Shown here piece by piece: positions 6,143-14,769 of a stretch of 64,000 bases of DNA. Under the pieces are notes generated by a model, which had not been told where the DNA came from, did not search any database, and saw only the letters and a program-made list of their open reading frames with translations. The stretch's first letter is position 1; each line of letters opens with the position of its first letter. The stretch is from Mycolicibacterium vinylchloridicum (GTDB lineage Bacteria; Actinomycetota; Actinomycetes; Mycobacteriales; Mycobacteriaceae). The stretch spans positions 1 through 64,000 of the forward strand of contig NZ_JACBJQ010000020.1 in the NCBI RefSeq assembly GCF_013404075.1. The letters run 5' to 3'. The translations under genes and the position numbers were made by a program.

Positions 6143-9121
6143 TCAGTCCTCGGTACCGCCGAGATGAGCACGTGCCGCAGCCGTGAAACGCTTGTATTTC
6201 CCCGTATCGGGCTCCAAGTGCCACGCGTTACGGGAAACCTTCGGCACACCCTCGGCTTTCAGCGCCGATACCGTCGGCCGGTAGGTGGCGCTGAGCGGAA
6301 AGTCGGGCACCACGTGGACGACGTCCGGCGGCGGACCGACCGGCATCGAGGCGAACGCATCGGTCAGGTCCTCGGCGGAGACGGTCATGCCGGGCCGCAG
6401 CGAGATGGCGGTGACGGCGATCGTCCCGCCGGGCACCTCGACTCCATAGGTGGCGGCCAGGTCGACGGCGTCGATCCGGGTGACCGCATCGGTCACCGGT
6501 TCGGGGAACACGACGCCGCGCGCGGTGCGGATCAGCGTCGGACGGCTGCCCAGCAGCCAGAAGTCGCCGTCGGCGTCGCGGCGGAACACGTACTCGGTGG
6601 AGATCCAGGTGTCACCCGCGGCAAAGACCCCGCGCTTGACCGACGCGGTCGGGTCGACCGGGCCCCACGGCCGGGCCAGAAGAACCCCGACCTGGTTCGG
6701 TTCGGCGACCGCGACGAACCCCCGATCGTCTTCGAGGATCAGGTCGTCGACCGGGTCGTAGGCGCCCAGTTCGATACGTCCGCCGCCGGGCAGCGGCCGG
6801 CCCTCACTGCCGACTTTGACGCCGGCCACATTGGCCAGCACCGCCTGCCCGTCGGTGGTCGCGAAGAACTCGACGACGTTGGCCGGGGCGAACGCATCCA
6901 GCGTCCGCTCCCAGAGGCCAGTCGGCATACCGGAGCCGATGAACAACCGCACCGGATGATTGCCACGCAGCGACAGGGACGGGTCGCCTAGGTAATCCAA
7001 GACCTCGCGCAGCATCGTCCAGGTGTAGGACACGACGGTGACGCCGTACTGCCGGATCTCGGCCAGAAAGCGGTCCGGCCGCAACCCGTGCGACAGCGCG
7101 ATCCGGGTTCCGCCGACGACCGCACCGCCGAGGCTGACCAGCAGTCCGGATTGGTGATGCAGCGGGGTGAGGCAGTAGACGGTGTCGGTGCGGCCCAGTG
7201 CGGCAGCCGACGCGGTGCCGAACGCCGACAGTGCCCACCGATAGTTGGTGATCTGCTTGGGCGCCAATTCTCCGCTGACGGTGTTGAACGCGACGAAAGC
7301 CAGGTCCCGGGCGAAGCCGGGGTTGGGCCGATACCAACCCGGCAGCTCGACGGCGTCGGGATCGATCTGCTCCATGTCGATGACGTTGGTGTCCTCGGGC
7401 AGATGGAGGTCGCGGGTCTCGCCGCCGCCGAGCACCAGCACCTGCACCGGCAACCGCAGCGCCGCCTCGAGGTTGCCGGGGTCGGTGATGACCTCGCCGA
7501 CCCCACCCAACCGGACGGCCTCGGCGAGGTCGGCGTCCGGCGGCATCAGGACGGCCACCGCGCCCAGCCGGGACAGCGCGGCGATCGCCACCAGCGCCGA
7601 GGGCCGGGTGTCCATCAGCACACCGACCCGCACACCCTGGCGAACGCCCACCGCGATCAGGCCGCGGACGACGTTGTTGATGCGGCGGTTCACCGCCTCG
7701 TAGGTGTGGACCCTGCCGTCGAACAGCAGGAATTCGCCGTTGGGGGCGCCGTCGGCCTGCTCGTCGATGATCCGGCCGAGCGAGATGCGGGTGTGGTCGT
7801 TGATCTGGCCGAGCCGGGCCAGGCGCGGCAGGGTACGCGCGGTCTCGACGGCCAGCGTTCGTGCCGACTTGTTGGCGTAGAGCACCGCCTCGGCGGTGCC
7901 GCGAACCGCCGACAGCGCGACCTCGGACGCCTCGGCCAGGCTGTGGACGATACGGGCGGACAGGGCTACGCCGGACTCGTCGGGTTCGGCGGTGCTGTCC
8001 TGCATCGGTGCGATGTTCGCGGGCCGGGAATCCAGGCCGGACTGCCAGCGCACCCAATCCGCCACCGTCGGCCACGTCGACGTCGCCGCCTTGGATCCCA
8101 CGACGAGCCCGAAATGACCCGCCCTGATCATCACCTCGTAGACCTCCGCGGCGGGCGCTGCCCGCTTGATTCCGCGCACCGAAGCCGGCTGGCCGATGTC
8201 GTCGACCTCCCCGACGAATGCCAGTACCGGGCACGTGATGTCGGACAGCGTGACCAGCTGACCGTTGATGGCAAATCCGCCCGACATCATCCGGTTGTGC
8301 GCAATGAACTGCTTGAGCAGTTCCGACACCGCCGGGCCGGACCAGGCGATCCAGCCCTCGGAGTCCAGGAAGCGCCGCTGCTGCTCGCGCGGCAGCAGAG
8401 CGTCGCGGTCGTGCAGCTGGAACAGGAAATCCAACCGCGCTTTGGCGGTCTTGAGCGGGTCGAGCATCTGAAAACCGGTGCGGGCCAACCAGCCTGGGAT
8501 GTCGATGTGGTTGAAGACGTGGTCGGCCATGAAGTCCGCGGCGACCGCGCCGAGGTTGGCCGGGATGCCCATCGGCAGGGCCGCGAGGGTGTCCACCGGG
8601 GAACCGAACGCCACGATGCTGGCGATGTCCTTGGTCTGCCGCAGGGCTGCCGTCTGGTAGCAGAACATGCCGCCCTGCGAGTAGCCGGCGAGATGCACGC
8701 TCTGGCCGGTGGCGTCCCTGACAGTGTCGATGGCCTCGTTGAGCGCCACGATGTGGTCGGTGAGGTTGCGCTCCATGCCGCCTTCGACCTCGTCGGGCGA
8801 GCCGAAGTCGATGACCCATGGGTCGACACCAGCGGCGTGCAGGATGCCGACGGCGCCGTCCTCGCGGGTGACGTCCCACATGTTCGCCGACATCATCATC
8901 GGGTGGACCATCAGCACCGGCGGCCCGGCCGGCGGCTGGCCCGGCCTGCTGTCCGGGAAGTAGCGCCGCAGTTTGTACATCGGCTTGTTCTCGACGATCT
9001 GGAAGGGCGAGGGCACCGCACCGGTCTCCAGCCCGCCCCAGCGCAGCACCTCGAAACCGTTCTGCGCCGTGGCCATCAGCCGTTCCACAGGCCTGGTGAT
9101 CGCCGACAAATTCAGATCCAC
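6143..9121 (-). CDS. Bifunctional lipase/PHA-synthase-like and acyl-CoA-synthetase-like protein (Rv1683 type)
   Basis: This is a 992-residue two-domain protein. The N-terminal half (about 1-365) is an alpha/beta hydrolase related to class III PHA synthases, with VHPMMMSANMWD and the nucleophile elbow GYSQGGMFCYQ near residue 147. The C-terminal half (about 440-990) is an adenylate-forming fold of the acyl-CoA synthetase type. The phosphate-binding loop is degenerate (FNTVSGELAPK instead of a Ser/Thr-Gly-rich TSGTTGxPK loop), while PLHHQSG, VVEFFATTDG and the AAGDTWISTEY region are kept. Homology to M. tuberculosis Rv1683, linked to lipid inclusions, is clear in outline. A GTG start follows GGGGAA. 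It probably acts in triacylglycerol metabolism; whether the second half makes acyl-CoA is uncertain. Confidence 0.9.
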   Translation of the reverse strand: MDLNLSAITRPVERLMATAQNGFEVLRWGGLETGAVPSPFQIVENKPMYKLRRYFPDSRPGQPPAGPPVLMVHPMMMSANMWDVTREDGAVGILHAAGVDPWVIDFGSPDEVEGGMERNLTDHIVALNEAIDTVRDATGQSVHLAGYSQGGMFCYQTAALRQTKDIASIVAFGSPVDTLAALPMGIPANLGAVAADFMADHVFNHIDIPGWLARTGFQMLDPLKTAKARLDFLFQLHDRDALLPREQQRRFLDSEGWIAWSGPAVSELLKQFIAHNRMMSGGFAINGQLVTLSDITCPVLAFVGEVDDIGQPASVRGIKRAAPAAEVYEVMIRAGHFGLVVGSKAATSTWPTVADWVRWQSGLDSRPANIAPMQDSTAEPDESGVALSARIVHSLAEASEVALSAVRGTAEAVLYANKSARTLAVETARTLPRLARLGQINDHTRISLGRIIDEQADGAPNGEFLLFDGRVHTYEAVNRRINNVVRGLIAVGVRQGVRVGVLMDTRPSALVAIAALSRLGAVAVLMPPDADLAEAVRLGGVGEVITDPGNLEAALRLPVQVLVLGGGETRDLHLPEDTNVIDMEQIDPDAVELPGWYRPNPGFARDLAFVAFNTVSGELAPKQITNYRWALSAFGTASAAALGRTDTVYCLTPLHHQSGLLVSLGGAVVGGTRIALSHGLRPDRFLAEIRQYGVTVVSYTWTMLREVLDYLGDPSLSLRGNHPVRLFIGSGMPTGLWERTLDAFAPANVVEFFATTDGQAVLANVAGVKVGSEGRPLPGGGRIELGAYDPVDDLILEDDRGFVAVAEPNQVGVLLARPWGPVDPTASVKRGVFAAGDTWISTEYVFRRDADGDFWLLGSRPTLIRTARGVVFPEPVTDAVTRIDAVDLAATYGVEVPGGTIAVTAISLRPGMTVSAEDLTDAFASMPVGPPPDVVHVVPDFPLSATYRPTVSALKAEGVPKVSRNAWHLEPDTGKYKRFTAAARAHLGGTED

Positions 9122-9223
9122 GGGTTGTTCCCCTGTCCCACGTCGCTGCTGCTTGAGGCCCCGACAGCCAGCACATCATGGCACAAGCCCGATCTGCTTC
9201 CTGCTGCTTTGACGGTCCACCAG

Positions 9224-9229
9224 TAGGGT
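9224..9229 (+). promoter_or_regulatory. -10 element of a probable leaderless transcript (ABC-F gene)
   Basis: TAGGGT ends 7 bp before the GTG start at 9237, and no Shine-Dalgarno sequence is present. This is the arrangement of leaderless mycobacterial mRNAs. No convincing -35 is seen at 17-18 bp. Confidence 0.5.
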
Positions 9230-9236
9230 CTAGCCA

Positions 9237-11009
9237 GTGGCACACCTGCTCGGCGCCGAAGCGCTCCATCTCGAATATCCGACTCAGGTGGTCTTTGAAT
9301 CCGTGACCGTCGGCGTCAACGACGGTGCCCGCATCGGCATCGTAGGGCGCAACGGCGACGGTAAGTCCAGCCTGATGGGCATGCTCACCGGGCGCATCAC
9401 CCCCGACTCGGGACGGGTGACCAGACGCGGCGGGCTGCGGGTGACCGCGCTGGAGCAGGGCGACAGCATGGCACCGGAGAGCACCGTCGGCGAGGTGCTT
9501 GTGGGCGATCTCCCCGAACACGAGTGGGCGGGCAACCCCCGCATCCGTGACGTCGTCGCCGGCCTGGTCGCCGACCTGGACTGGCTTGCCCCGGTGGCCG
9601 CGCTCTCCGGCGGCCAGCGCCGCCGCGTCCAGCTGGCCGAACTGCTGATCGGTGACTGGGATGTGATCGCCCTCGACGAGCCGACCAACCACCTTGACAT
9701 CGAGGGCATCACCTGGCTGGCCGAGCACCTCAAAACACGCTGGCCGCGCAGCACCGGTGGTCTACTGCTCGTCACCCACGACCGGTGGTTCCTCGACGAG
9801 GTCGCCACCACGACGTGGGAGGTGCACGACGGGATCGTCGAGCCGTTCGACGGCGGCTATGCCGCCTATGTGCTGCAGCGCGTCGAACGTGATCGCGTCG
9901 CGGCGGCCGCCGAGGCCAAGCGGCAGAATCTCATGCGCAAGGAACTCGCCTGGCTGCGCCGTGGCGCGCCGGCACGAACCTCCAAGCCCAAGTTCCGCAT
10001 CGACGCGGCCAACCAACTGATCGAGGACGTTCCGCCGATCCGCAATGGCGTCGAGCTGGCCAAGCTGGCGACCGCCCGGCTGGGCAAGGATGTCATCGAC
10101 CTGCTCGACGTGTCGGTGTCGTTCGGTGGCAAACCCGTTCTGCGCGATGTGGAATGGCGTATCGGGCCCGGTGAGCGCACCGGCATCGTCGGCGCCAACG
10201 GCGCGGGCAAGTCGACGCTGCTGGGGTTGATCGCCGCCACCGTCTCCCCCGACTCCGGCCGGGTCAAGCGCGGCAAGACGGTTCGGCTGGCGATGCTCGA
10301 CCAGCAGTCCAGCCAGCTCACCGATATCGCCGGCGATATGGTGCGCGAGGTCGTCGGCCGGCTGCCGGCCGGCTATCAGGTCGAAGGCAAGGAGCTGACC
10401 CCCACACAGCTGTTGGAGCGCTTGGGTTTTCGCCGCGAGCAGCTGTCGTCACGAGTCGGTGAGCTGTCCGGCGGGCAGCGCCGTCGACTGCAGCTGATGC
10501 TGACACTGCTCGAAGAACCCAACGTGCTGGTGCTCGACGAGCCGACCAACGATGTCGACATCGACATGCTCTCGGCCACCGAGGATCTGCTCGACTCGTG
10601 GCCGGGCACGCTGATCGTGGTGTCCCACGACCGGTATCTGCTCGAGCGGGTCACCGACCAGCAGTACGCGATCCTCGACGGCCACCTTCGGCACCTGCCC
10701 GGTGGTATCGACGAGTATCTGCGCATCAAGGCGCGCAAGCCGGCCGGCGCGACCACACCGGCACGCGAGCCTGCCACACAGACGCTATCCGGCGCCGAAT
10801 TGCGCAGTGTCGAAAAGGAAATCGCCGCACTGGACCGGGCGCTGGCGAAGCTGACCGATCGGGTGAACGCCAAACACGTGGAGCTGGCCGAGTTCGACCA
10901 GTCCGATCATGTCGGACTGGGTCGGCTGACGCAGGAGCTGCGCGCGCTGGAGGCCGAAGTGGCCGAGAAGGAGAACCGGTGGCTGGAGCTCTCCGAGCTG
11001 GTCGACTGA
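9237..11009 (+). CDS. ABC-F family ATPase (ribosome-protection/translation factor type)
   Basis: This is a 590-residue soluble tandem ABC ATPase with no membrane segments. The first cassette has Walker A VGRNGDGKSS near residue 37, signature LSGGQRRRVQLAELL and Walker B VIALDEPTNHLDI. The linker holds a basic helical stretch (AAEAKRQNLMRKELAWLRRGAPAR). The second cassette has GANGAGKST, LSGGQRRRLQLMLTLL and VLVLDEPTNDVDI, and residues 510-590 form a coiled coil. ABC-F proteins act on ribosomes, some giving antibiotic resistance. By position it matches the M. tuberculosis pair Rv1668c/Rv1667c, annotated there as two pieces of one macrolide-type ABC protein (from memory); here the gene is intact. 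Antibiotic specificity cannot be read from sequence. Confidence 0.93.
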   Translation: MAHLLGAEALHLEYPTQVVFESVTVGVNDGARIGIVGRNGDGKSSLMGMLTGRITPDSGRVTRRGGLRVTALEQGDSMAPESTVGEVLVGDLPEHEWAGNPRIRDVVAGLVADLDWLAPVAALSGGQRRRVQLAELLIGDWDVIALDEPTNHLDIEGITWLAEHLKTRWPRSTGGLLLVTHDRWFLDEVATTTWEVHDGIVEPFDGGYAAYVLQRVERDRVAAAAEAKRQNLMRKELAWLRRGAPARTSKPKFRIDAANQLIEDVPPIRNGVELAKLATARLGKDVIDLLDVSVSFGGKPVLRDVEWRIGPGERTGIVGANGAGKSTLLGLIAATVSPDSGRVKRGKTVRLAMLDQQSSQLTDIAGDMVREVVGRLPAGYQVEGKELTPTQLLERLGFRREQLSSRVGELSGGQRRRLQLMLTLLEEPNVLVLDEPTNDVDIDMLSATEDLLDSWPGTLIVVSHDRYLLERVTDQQYAILDGHLRHLPGGIDEYLRIKARKPAGATTPAREPATQTLSGAELRSVEKEIAALDRALAKLTDRVNAKHVELAEFDQSDHVGLGRLTQELRALEAEVAEKENRWLELSELVD

Positions 11010-11036
11010 GCCGGTGCTTGCACCCGAGGTGCCGAA

Positions 11037-11405
11037 TTACCGATCCGACGCCGATGTACGCAGCGTCGCGGCTTCACGTTGCGCCCACCGATCCGCCCAC
11101 GCCTGGATCGGCGGGTAGAGATCGAGCAAGAGGCGCCCCTCGTCGGTGATGGCGTAACCGGTCTCGAGTTGCTCGATGATGCCCGCTGTGCGCAGTTCGT
11201 GAAGGCGTTCGTTGAGCACCGACGAGCTGATCCCCCCGGACCGGAGCTGAATCTCGCGGAAGGTGCACGCATCGGCACGTAGCTCCCAGATGATGCGCAG
11301 AGTCCATCGCCGTCCCAGCAGGTCGAGCAGGGCCATGATCGGTTCGCCGCTGGTCGAGCCGCGGACGGGGCGCCTGGGCCGAGGCGTGTTGTCGGTGGCA
11401 GTCAC
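11037..11405 (-). CDS. HxlR-family transcriptional regulator
   Basis: This is a 122-residue winged-helix protein. The HxlR core is EPIMALLDLLGRRWTLRIIWELRADACTFREIQLRSGGISSSVLNERLHELRTAGII, then the wing ETGYAITDEGRLLLDLYPPIQAWADRW. I choose the GTG at 11405 (MTATDNT) because the upstream frame reads through the palindromic intergenic operator. It is divergent from a CMD-family gene with a 65-bp intergenic region holding three CGAAGCG/CGCTTCG half-sites. HxlR proteins often sense reactive electrophiles or quinones and control the adjacent gene, so this pair is likely a regulator and its target. Confidence 0.9.
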   Translation of the reverse strand: MTATDNTPRPRRPVRGSTSGEPIMALLDLLGRRWTLRIIWELRADACTFREIQLRSGGISSSVLNERLHELRTAGIIEQLETGYAITDEGRLLLDLYPPIQAWADRWAQREAATLRTSASDR

Positions 11406-11423
11406 GGGTTGTGCTTCTCTTTC

Positions 11424-11458
11424 CGAAGCGCTACCGTAACGCTTCGTAATCCGAAGCG
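11424..11458. promoter_or_regulatory. Palindromic operator between HxlR and CMD genes
   Basis: Three 7-bp half-sites occur in alternating orientation: CGAAGCG (11424-11430), CGCTTCG (11440-11446) and CGAAGCG (11452-11458), separated by 9 and 5 bp. They fill most of the space between the two divergent starts (11405 and 11471). The location suggests that the HxlR protein binds here and controls both genes. No other copy was noticed in the window. Confidence 0.6.
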
Positions 11459-11470
11459 GAAGTGTAGCCG

Positions 11471-12046
11471 ATGAGTCATCCCGACATACGAATTCCTCCC
11501 ATGGAGCCGCCGTACGAGCCGGCGCTGGAGACACTGCTGACGAAGTGGATGCCGCCCGGCAGCGGGATGGCGCCGCTGACGCTGTTCCGCGTGCTGGGCC
11601 GTCATGAAGAGCTGGCGTCGCGGGCGCGACCGCTGGGCGCGGGCATTCTGGGCAAGGGCAAGGTTCCTCCGCTGCTGCGGGAAATCATGATTCACCGCAC
11701 CTGCGCGCTGACTGGCGCGGAGTACGAGTGGGGCGTCCACGCGACGGGCTTCGGGCGGCCGCTGGGGCTGTCCGAGGAGCAACTGGTGTCCACGGTGCAC
11801 GGATCGGCTGAAGACCCCATGTGGAGCCCTGCCGAGCGGGCGGTGTTCGCCCTTGCCGACGAGCTGCACACCTCGAGCACGGTGTCGGATGACCTGTTCG
11901 CCACGTTGACCGAAAACTTCGACGACGAGCAGATCCTCGAACTGTGCGTGACGGCCGGCTGGTATCACGCCATCAGCTACGTGATCAATACAGCGCGGCT
12001 GCCGCTGGAGTCGTGGGCGGAGCGATTTCCCGCCCCGGGGCGCTGA
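11471..12046 (+). CDS. Carboxymuconolactone decarboxylase (CMD/AhpD-like) family protein
   Basis: This is a 191-residue all-helical protein of the CMD/AhpD fold. The region MIHRTCALTGAEYEWGVHATGFGRPLGLSEEQL (about residues 74-106) is the family core: one Cys followed by the Glu-Tyr-Glu-Trp-x-x-His pattern, rather than the CxxC of peroxidase-active AhpD. This suggests a decarboxylase or other non-peroxidase role. ATG 11471 follows GGAAG. The gene is divergent from the HxlR regulator and probably induced through it. Its stop codon touches the argH stop (convergent, zero gap). The substrate is unknown. Confidence 0.88.
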   Translation: MSHPDIRIPPMEPPYEPALETLLTKWMPPGSGMAPLTLFRVLGRHEELASRARPLGAGILGKGKVPPLLREIMIHRTCALTGAEYEWGVHATGFGRPLGLSEEQLVSTVHGSAEDPMWSPAERAVFALADELHTSSTVSDDLFATLTENFDDEQILELCVTAGWYHAISYVINTARLPLESWAERFPAPGR

Positions 12047-13456
12047 TCACCGCAGCCGCAGCCGCAATCTGTCCGCGGTATCCCGCACCACGCCAAGCTG
12101 ATTCGCGACCTGGACCGGTGCCGTCCCGCCGCGGGCATCGCGAGCGGACACCGATCCGTCGACGGTCAGCACCTCCCGCACCTCGGGCGTCAACTCGCCG
12201 CTGATGTGGGCCAGCTCCTCGTCGGTCAGCTCGTCGAGTCCGACACCGCGACCCTCGGCAGCACGCACCGCCTCACCGGCGGCCTCGTGCGCCACCCGGA
12301 ACGGGACACCCCGGCGCACCAGCCATTCCGCGACGTCGGTGGCCAGCGTGTAGCCGGCCGGGGCCAGCGCGGCCATCCGCTCGGTGTCGAACGTCAGGGT
12401 GGCGACCAGCCCCGCCATCGCGGGCAGCACCAGCTCCAGCTGCGCGACGGAGTCGAACACCGGCTCCTTGTCCTCCTGCAGATCCCGGTTGTAGGCCAGC
12501 GGCTGCGCCTTCAGAGTCGCCAGCAGGCCGCTCAGATTGCCGATCAGCCGGCCGGCCTTACCACGGGCCAGCTCGGCGATGTCCGGGTTCTTCTTCTGCG
12601 GCATGATCGAGCTGCCGGTCGACCAGGCGTCGTGCAGTGTCGCGTAGCCGAATTCGGTTGTGCTCCAGAGGATGATGTCCTCGGCCAGGCGGGACAGGTC
12701 GACGGCGATCATCGCCAGCACGAACGCGGCCTCGGCGGCGAAATCCCGCGATGCCGTGGCATCGATCGAATTGTCAGCCGCCGCAGCGAATCCCAGCTCC
12801 TCGGCGATCGCGTCGGGATCCAGGCCAAGCGACGAGCCGGCCAGTGCGCCCGACCCGTAGGGCGATACCGCGGTGCGGTCGTCGAAGTCGGCGATCCGGT
12901 CGACATCGCGCAGTAGCGGATGGGCATGAGCCAGCAGGTGATGAGCCAGCAGCACCGGCTGAGCGGCCTGCAGGTGGGTCTTGCCGGGCATGATCGCGGT
13001 CGGGTGCGCAGCGGCCTGCGTCGCCAGCGCCGACACCACCTCGAGCGCGCCGTCCGCGACCCGACGCATCGCGTCGCGGAGCCACATCCGAAACAGCGTG
13101 GCCACCTGGTCATTACGAGATCGACCGGCTCGCAGCCGGCCACCGAGATCCGCACCGACCCGGTCGATCAGGCCGCGCTCCAGCGCCCCGTGCACGTCCT
13201 CGTCGGTGACTAGTGGGGTGAAGCTGCCGTCGGCGACGTCCGCGCCCAGGCTGTCCAGACCGGCGAGCAGTCCGTCGCGCTGATCGTCGGTGAGCAGGCC
13301 TGCCCGGTGCAGTACCTTGGCGTGCGCCTTCGATGCGGCAACGTCGTACGGCGCGAGCACCCAGTCGAAGTGGGTGGACTTGCTCAGTGCCGCAAGGGCG
13401 TCCGCGGGCCCGTCGGCGAACCGTCCACCCCACAGGGAGCCCTCGTTGGTGCTCAC
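12047..13456 (-). CDS. argH: Argininosuccinate lyase
   Basis: This is the last enzyme of arginine biosynthesis; it splits argininosuccinate to arginine and fumarate. The length is 469 residues. The fumarase/aspartase-superfamily signature GSSIMPQKKNPD is present near residue 280, with GRLRAGRSRNDQVAT near 105 and MPGKTHLQ.AQP near 155. I place the start at GTG 13456 (MSTNEGSLWGGRF), which has GGGTGA at proper spacing and matches the usual N-terminus; an ATG two codons earlier is too close to that site. It is the last gene of the arg operon, 88 bp after argG across a palindromic repeat. Confidence 0.96.
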   Translation of the reverse strand: MSTNEGSLWGGRFADGPADALAALSKSTHFDWVLAPYDVAASKAHAKVLHRAGLLTDDQRDGLLAGLDSLGADVADGSFTPLVTDEDVHGALERGLIDRVGADLGGRLRAGRSRNDQVATLFRMWLRDAMRRVADGALEVVSALATQAAAHPTAIMPGKTHLQAAQPVLLAHHLLAHAHPLLRDVDRIADFDDRTAVSPYGSGALAGSSLGLDPDAIAEELGFAAAADNSIDATASRDFAAEAAFVLAMIAVDLSRLAEDIILWSTTEFGYATLHDAWSTGSSIMPQKKNPDIAELARGKAGRLIGNLSGLLATLKAQPLAYNRDLQEDKEPVFDSVAQLELVLPAMAGLVATLTFDTERMAALAPAGYTLATDVAEWLVRRGVPFRVAHEAAGEAVRAAEGRGVGLDELTDEELAHISGELTPEVREVLTVDGSVSARDARGGTAPVQVANQLGVVRDTADRLRLRLR

Positions 13457-13468
13457 GGCCATTCACCC

Positions 13469-13529
13469 GCGAGCGTGCGCGAACGTCTCGCGTCAGCGGC
13501 GTGTCGCTGTACCGACACGCACGCTCGCG
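13469..13529. repeat. Palindromic intergenic element between argG and argH
   Basis: A perfect 12-bp inverted repeat, CGCGAGCGTGCG (13469-13480) and its complement (13518-13529), encloses 37 bp. Inside is a second, partly competing inverted repeat GTGTCG (13501-13506)/CGACAC (13513-13518). It lies in the transcribed gap between argG and argH. It looks like one of the dispersed palindromic extragenic elements of mycobacterial genomes; a role in mRNA stability or partial termination is inference. Confidence 0.6.
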
Positions 13530-13544
13530 AAAGGGGTGGAGTCG

Positions 13545-14744
13545 TCACAGGCCCAAGTCCCGCCGCGCGGCGATCTTCGAGGACAAACCGTGCACGTGCA
13601 CGAAGCCCTTGGCCGATGACTGGTCGAAGGTGTCGCCCTCGTCGTACGTCGCCAGGTTGAAGTCGTACAACGAGGTGGGGCTGCGCCGGCCGTTGACGGC
13701 AATGTGCCCGCCGTGCAACACCATCCGGATCTCGCCGGTCACGTGCACCTGGGTGTCGGCCACGAAGGCCTCCAGCGAGCGCTTGAGCGGTGAGAACCAC
13801 AGGCCGTCGTAGACCAGCTCGCCCCACTTGCGGTCGGTGGTGCGCTTGAACCGGCCCAGCTCACGCTCCAGCGTCACGTGCTCGAGCTCGGTGTGCGCGG
13901 TGATCAAGACCATCGCGCCCGGCGCTTCGTAGATCTCGCGGCTCTTGATGCCGACCAGCCGGTCTTCGACGACGTCGAGGCGCCCGACGCCCTGGGCCCC
14001 GGCCCGGCGGTTGAGCTCGACGATGGCCTCCAGGACCGACGTGGAGTTTCCGTCTATGGATACCGGCACCCCGCGCTCGAAACCGACGATCACTTCGTCG
14101 GGGGTGTTCCAGTTGAGCGTCGGGTCCTCGGTGTAGTCGTAGACGTCCTTGGTGGGCGCGTTCCACAGATGCTCGAGGAAGCCGGTTTCCACCGCGCGCC
14201 CCCACACGTTCTGGTCGATGGAGAACGGCGAGCGCTTGCTGACGTTGATCGGGATGGCGTTCTCCTCGGCGAAGGCGATCGCCTTCTCCCGGGTCCAGGC
14301 GTAGTCGCGGACCGGGGCCAGCACCTCCAGATCGGGTGCCAGGGAAGCGAATCCGACCTCGAAGCGAACCTGGTCGTTACCCTTGCCGGTGCAGCCGTGC
14401 GCGACGATCCCGCCGCGGTGTTCGCGCGCCGCGGCCACCAGGTGCTTGACGATCAGCGGCCGGCTGAGCGCCGACACCAGCGGGTAGCGGTCCATGTACA
14501 GGGCGTTGGACTGAATGGCCGGCAGGCAGTACTGCTCGGCGAACTCGTCGCGAGCGTCGACGACGACGGCTTCGACGGCGCCGCAGTCCAGGGCGCGCTG
14601 GCGAACAACGTCCATGTCCTCGCCGCCCTGGCCGAGGTCGATGGCCACCGCCACCACCTCTTTGCCGGTCTCCTTGCCGATCCAGCTGATGGCCACCGAG
14701 GTGTCCAGGCCGCCGGAATACGCCAAGATGACGCGTTCGGACAT
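13545..14744 (-). CDS. argG: Argininosuccinate synthase
   Basis: This enzyme condenses citrulline and aspartate with ATP to argininosuccinate. It has 399 residues, a typical length. The N-terminal ATP pyrophosphatase loop AYSGGLDTSVAI (residues 8-19) and the GCTGKGNDQVRFE motif near 118 are intact, as is the SPFSIDQNVWGRAVETG segment. It sits 25 bp downstream of argR in the arginine operon. The start ATG is preceded by AAGGAG. Nothing is unusual. Confidence 0.97.
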   Translation of the reverse strand: MSERVILAYSGGLDTSVAISWIGKETGKEVVAVAIDLGQGGEDMDVVRQRALDCGAVEAVVVDARDEFAEQYCLPAIQSNALYMDRYPLVSALSRPLIVKHLVAAAREHRGGIVAHGCTGKGNDQVRFEVGFASLAPDLEVLAPVRDYAWTREKAIAFAEENAIPINVSKRSPFSIDQNVWGRAVETGFLEHLWNAPTKDVYDYTEDPTLNWNTPDEVIVGFERGVPVSIDGNSTSVLEAIVELNRRAGAQGVGRLDVVEDRLVGIKSREIYEAPGAMVLITAHTELEHVTLERELGRFKRTTDRKWGELVYDGLWFSPLKRSLEAFVADTQVHVTGEIRMVLHGGHIAVNGRRSPTSLYDFNLATYDEGDTFDQSSAKGFVHVHGLSSKIAARRDLGL

Positions 14745-14769
14745 GAAGTGCTCCTTCTTCTTTTGGTCT

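Noticed and set aside
6804..9728. 974-codon minus-strand frame across the lipase fusion and the ABC-F gene
   Set aside because: It is out of frame with the real fusion and antisense to the ABC-F gene; low-complexity Arg/Pro/Gly translation.
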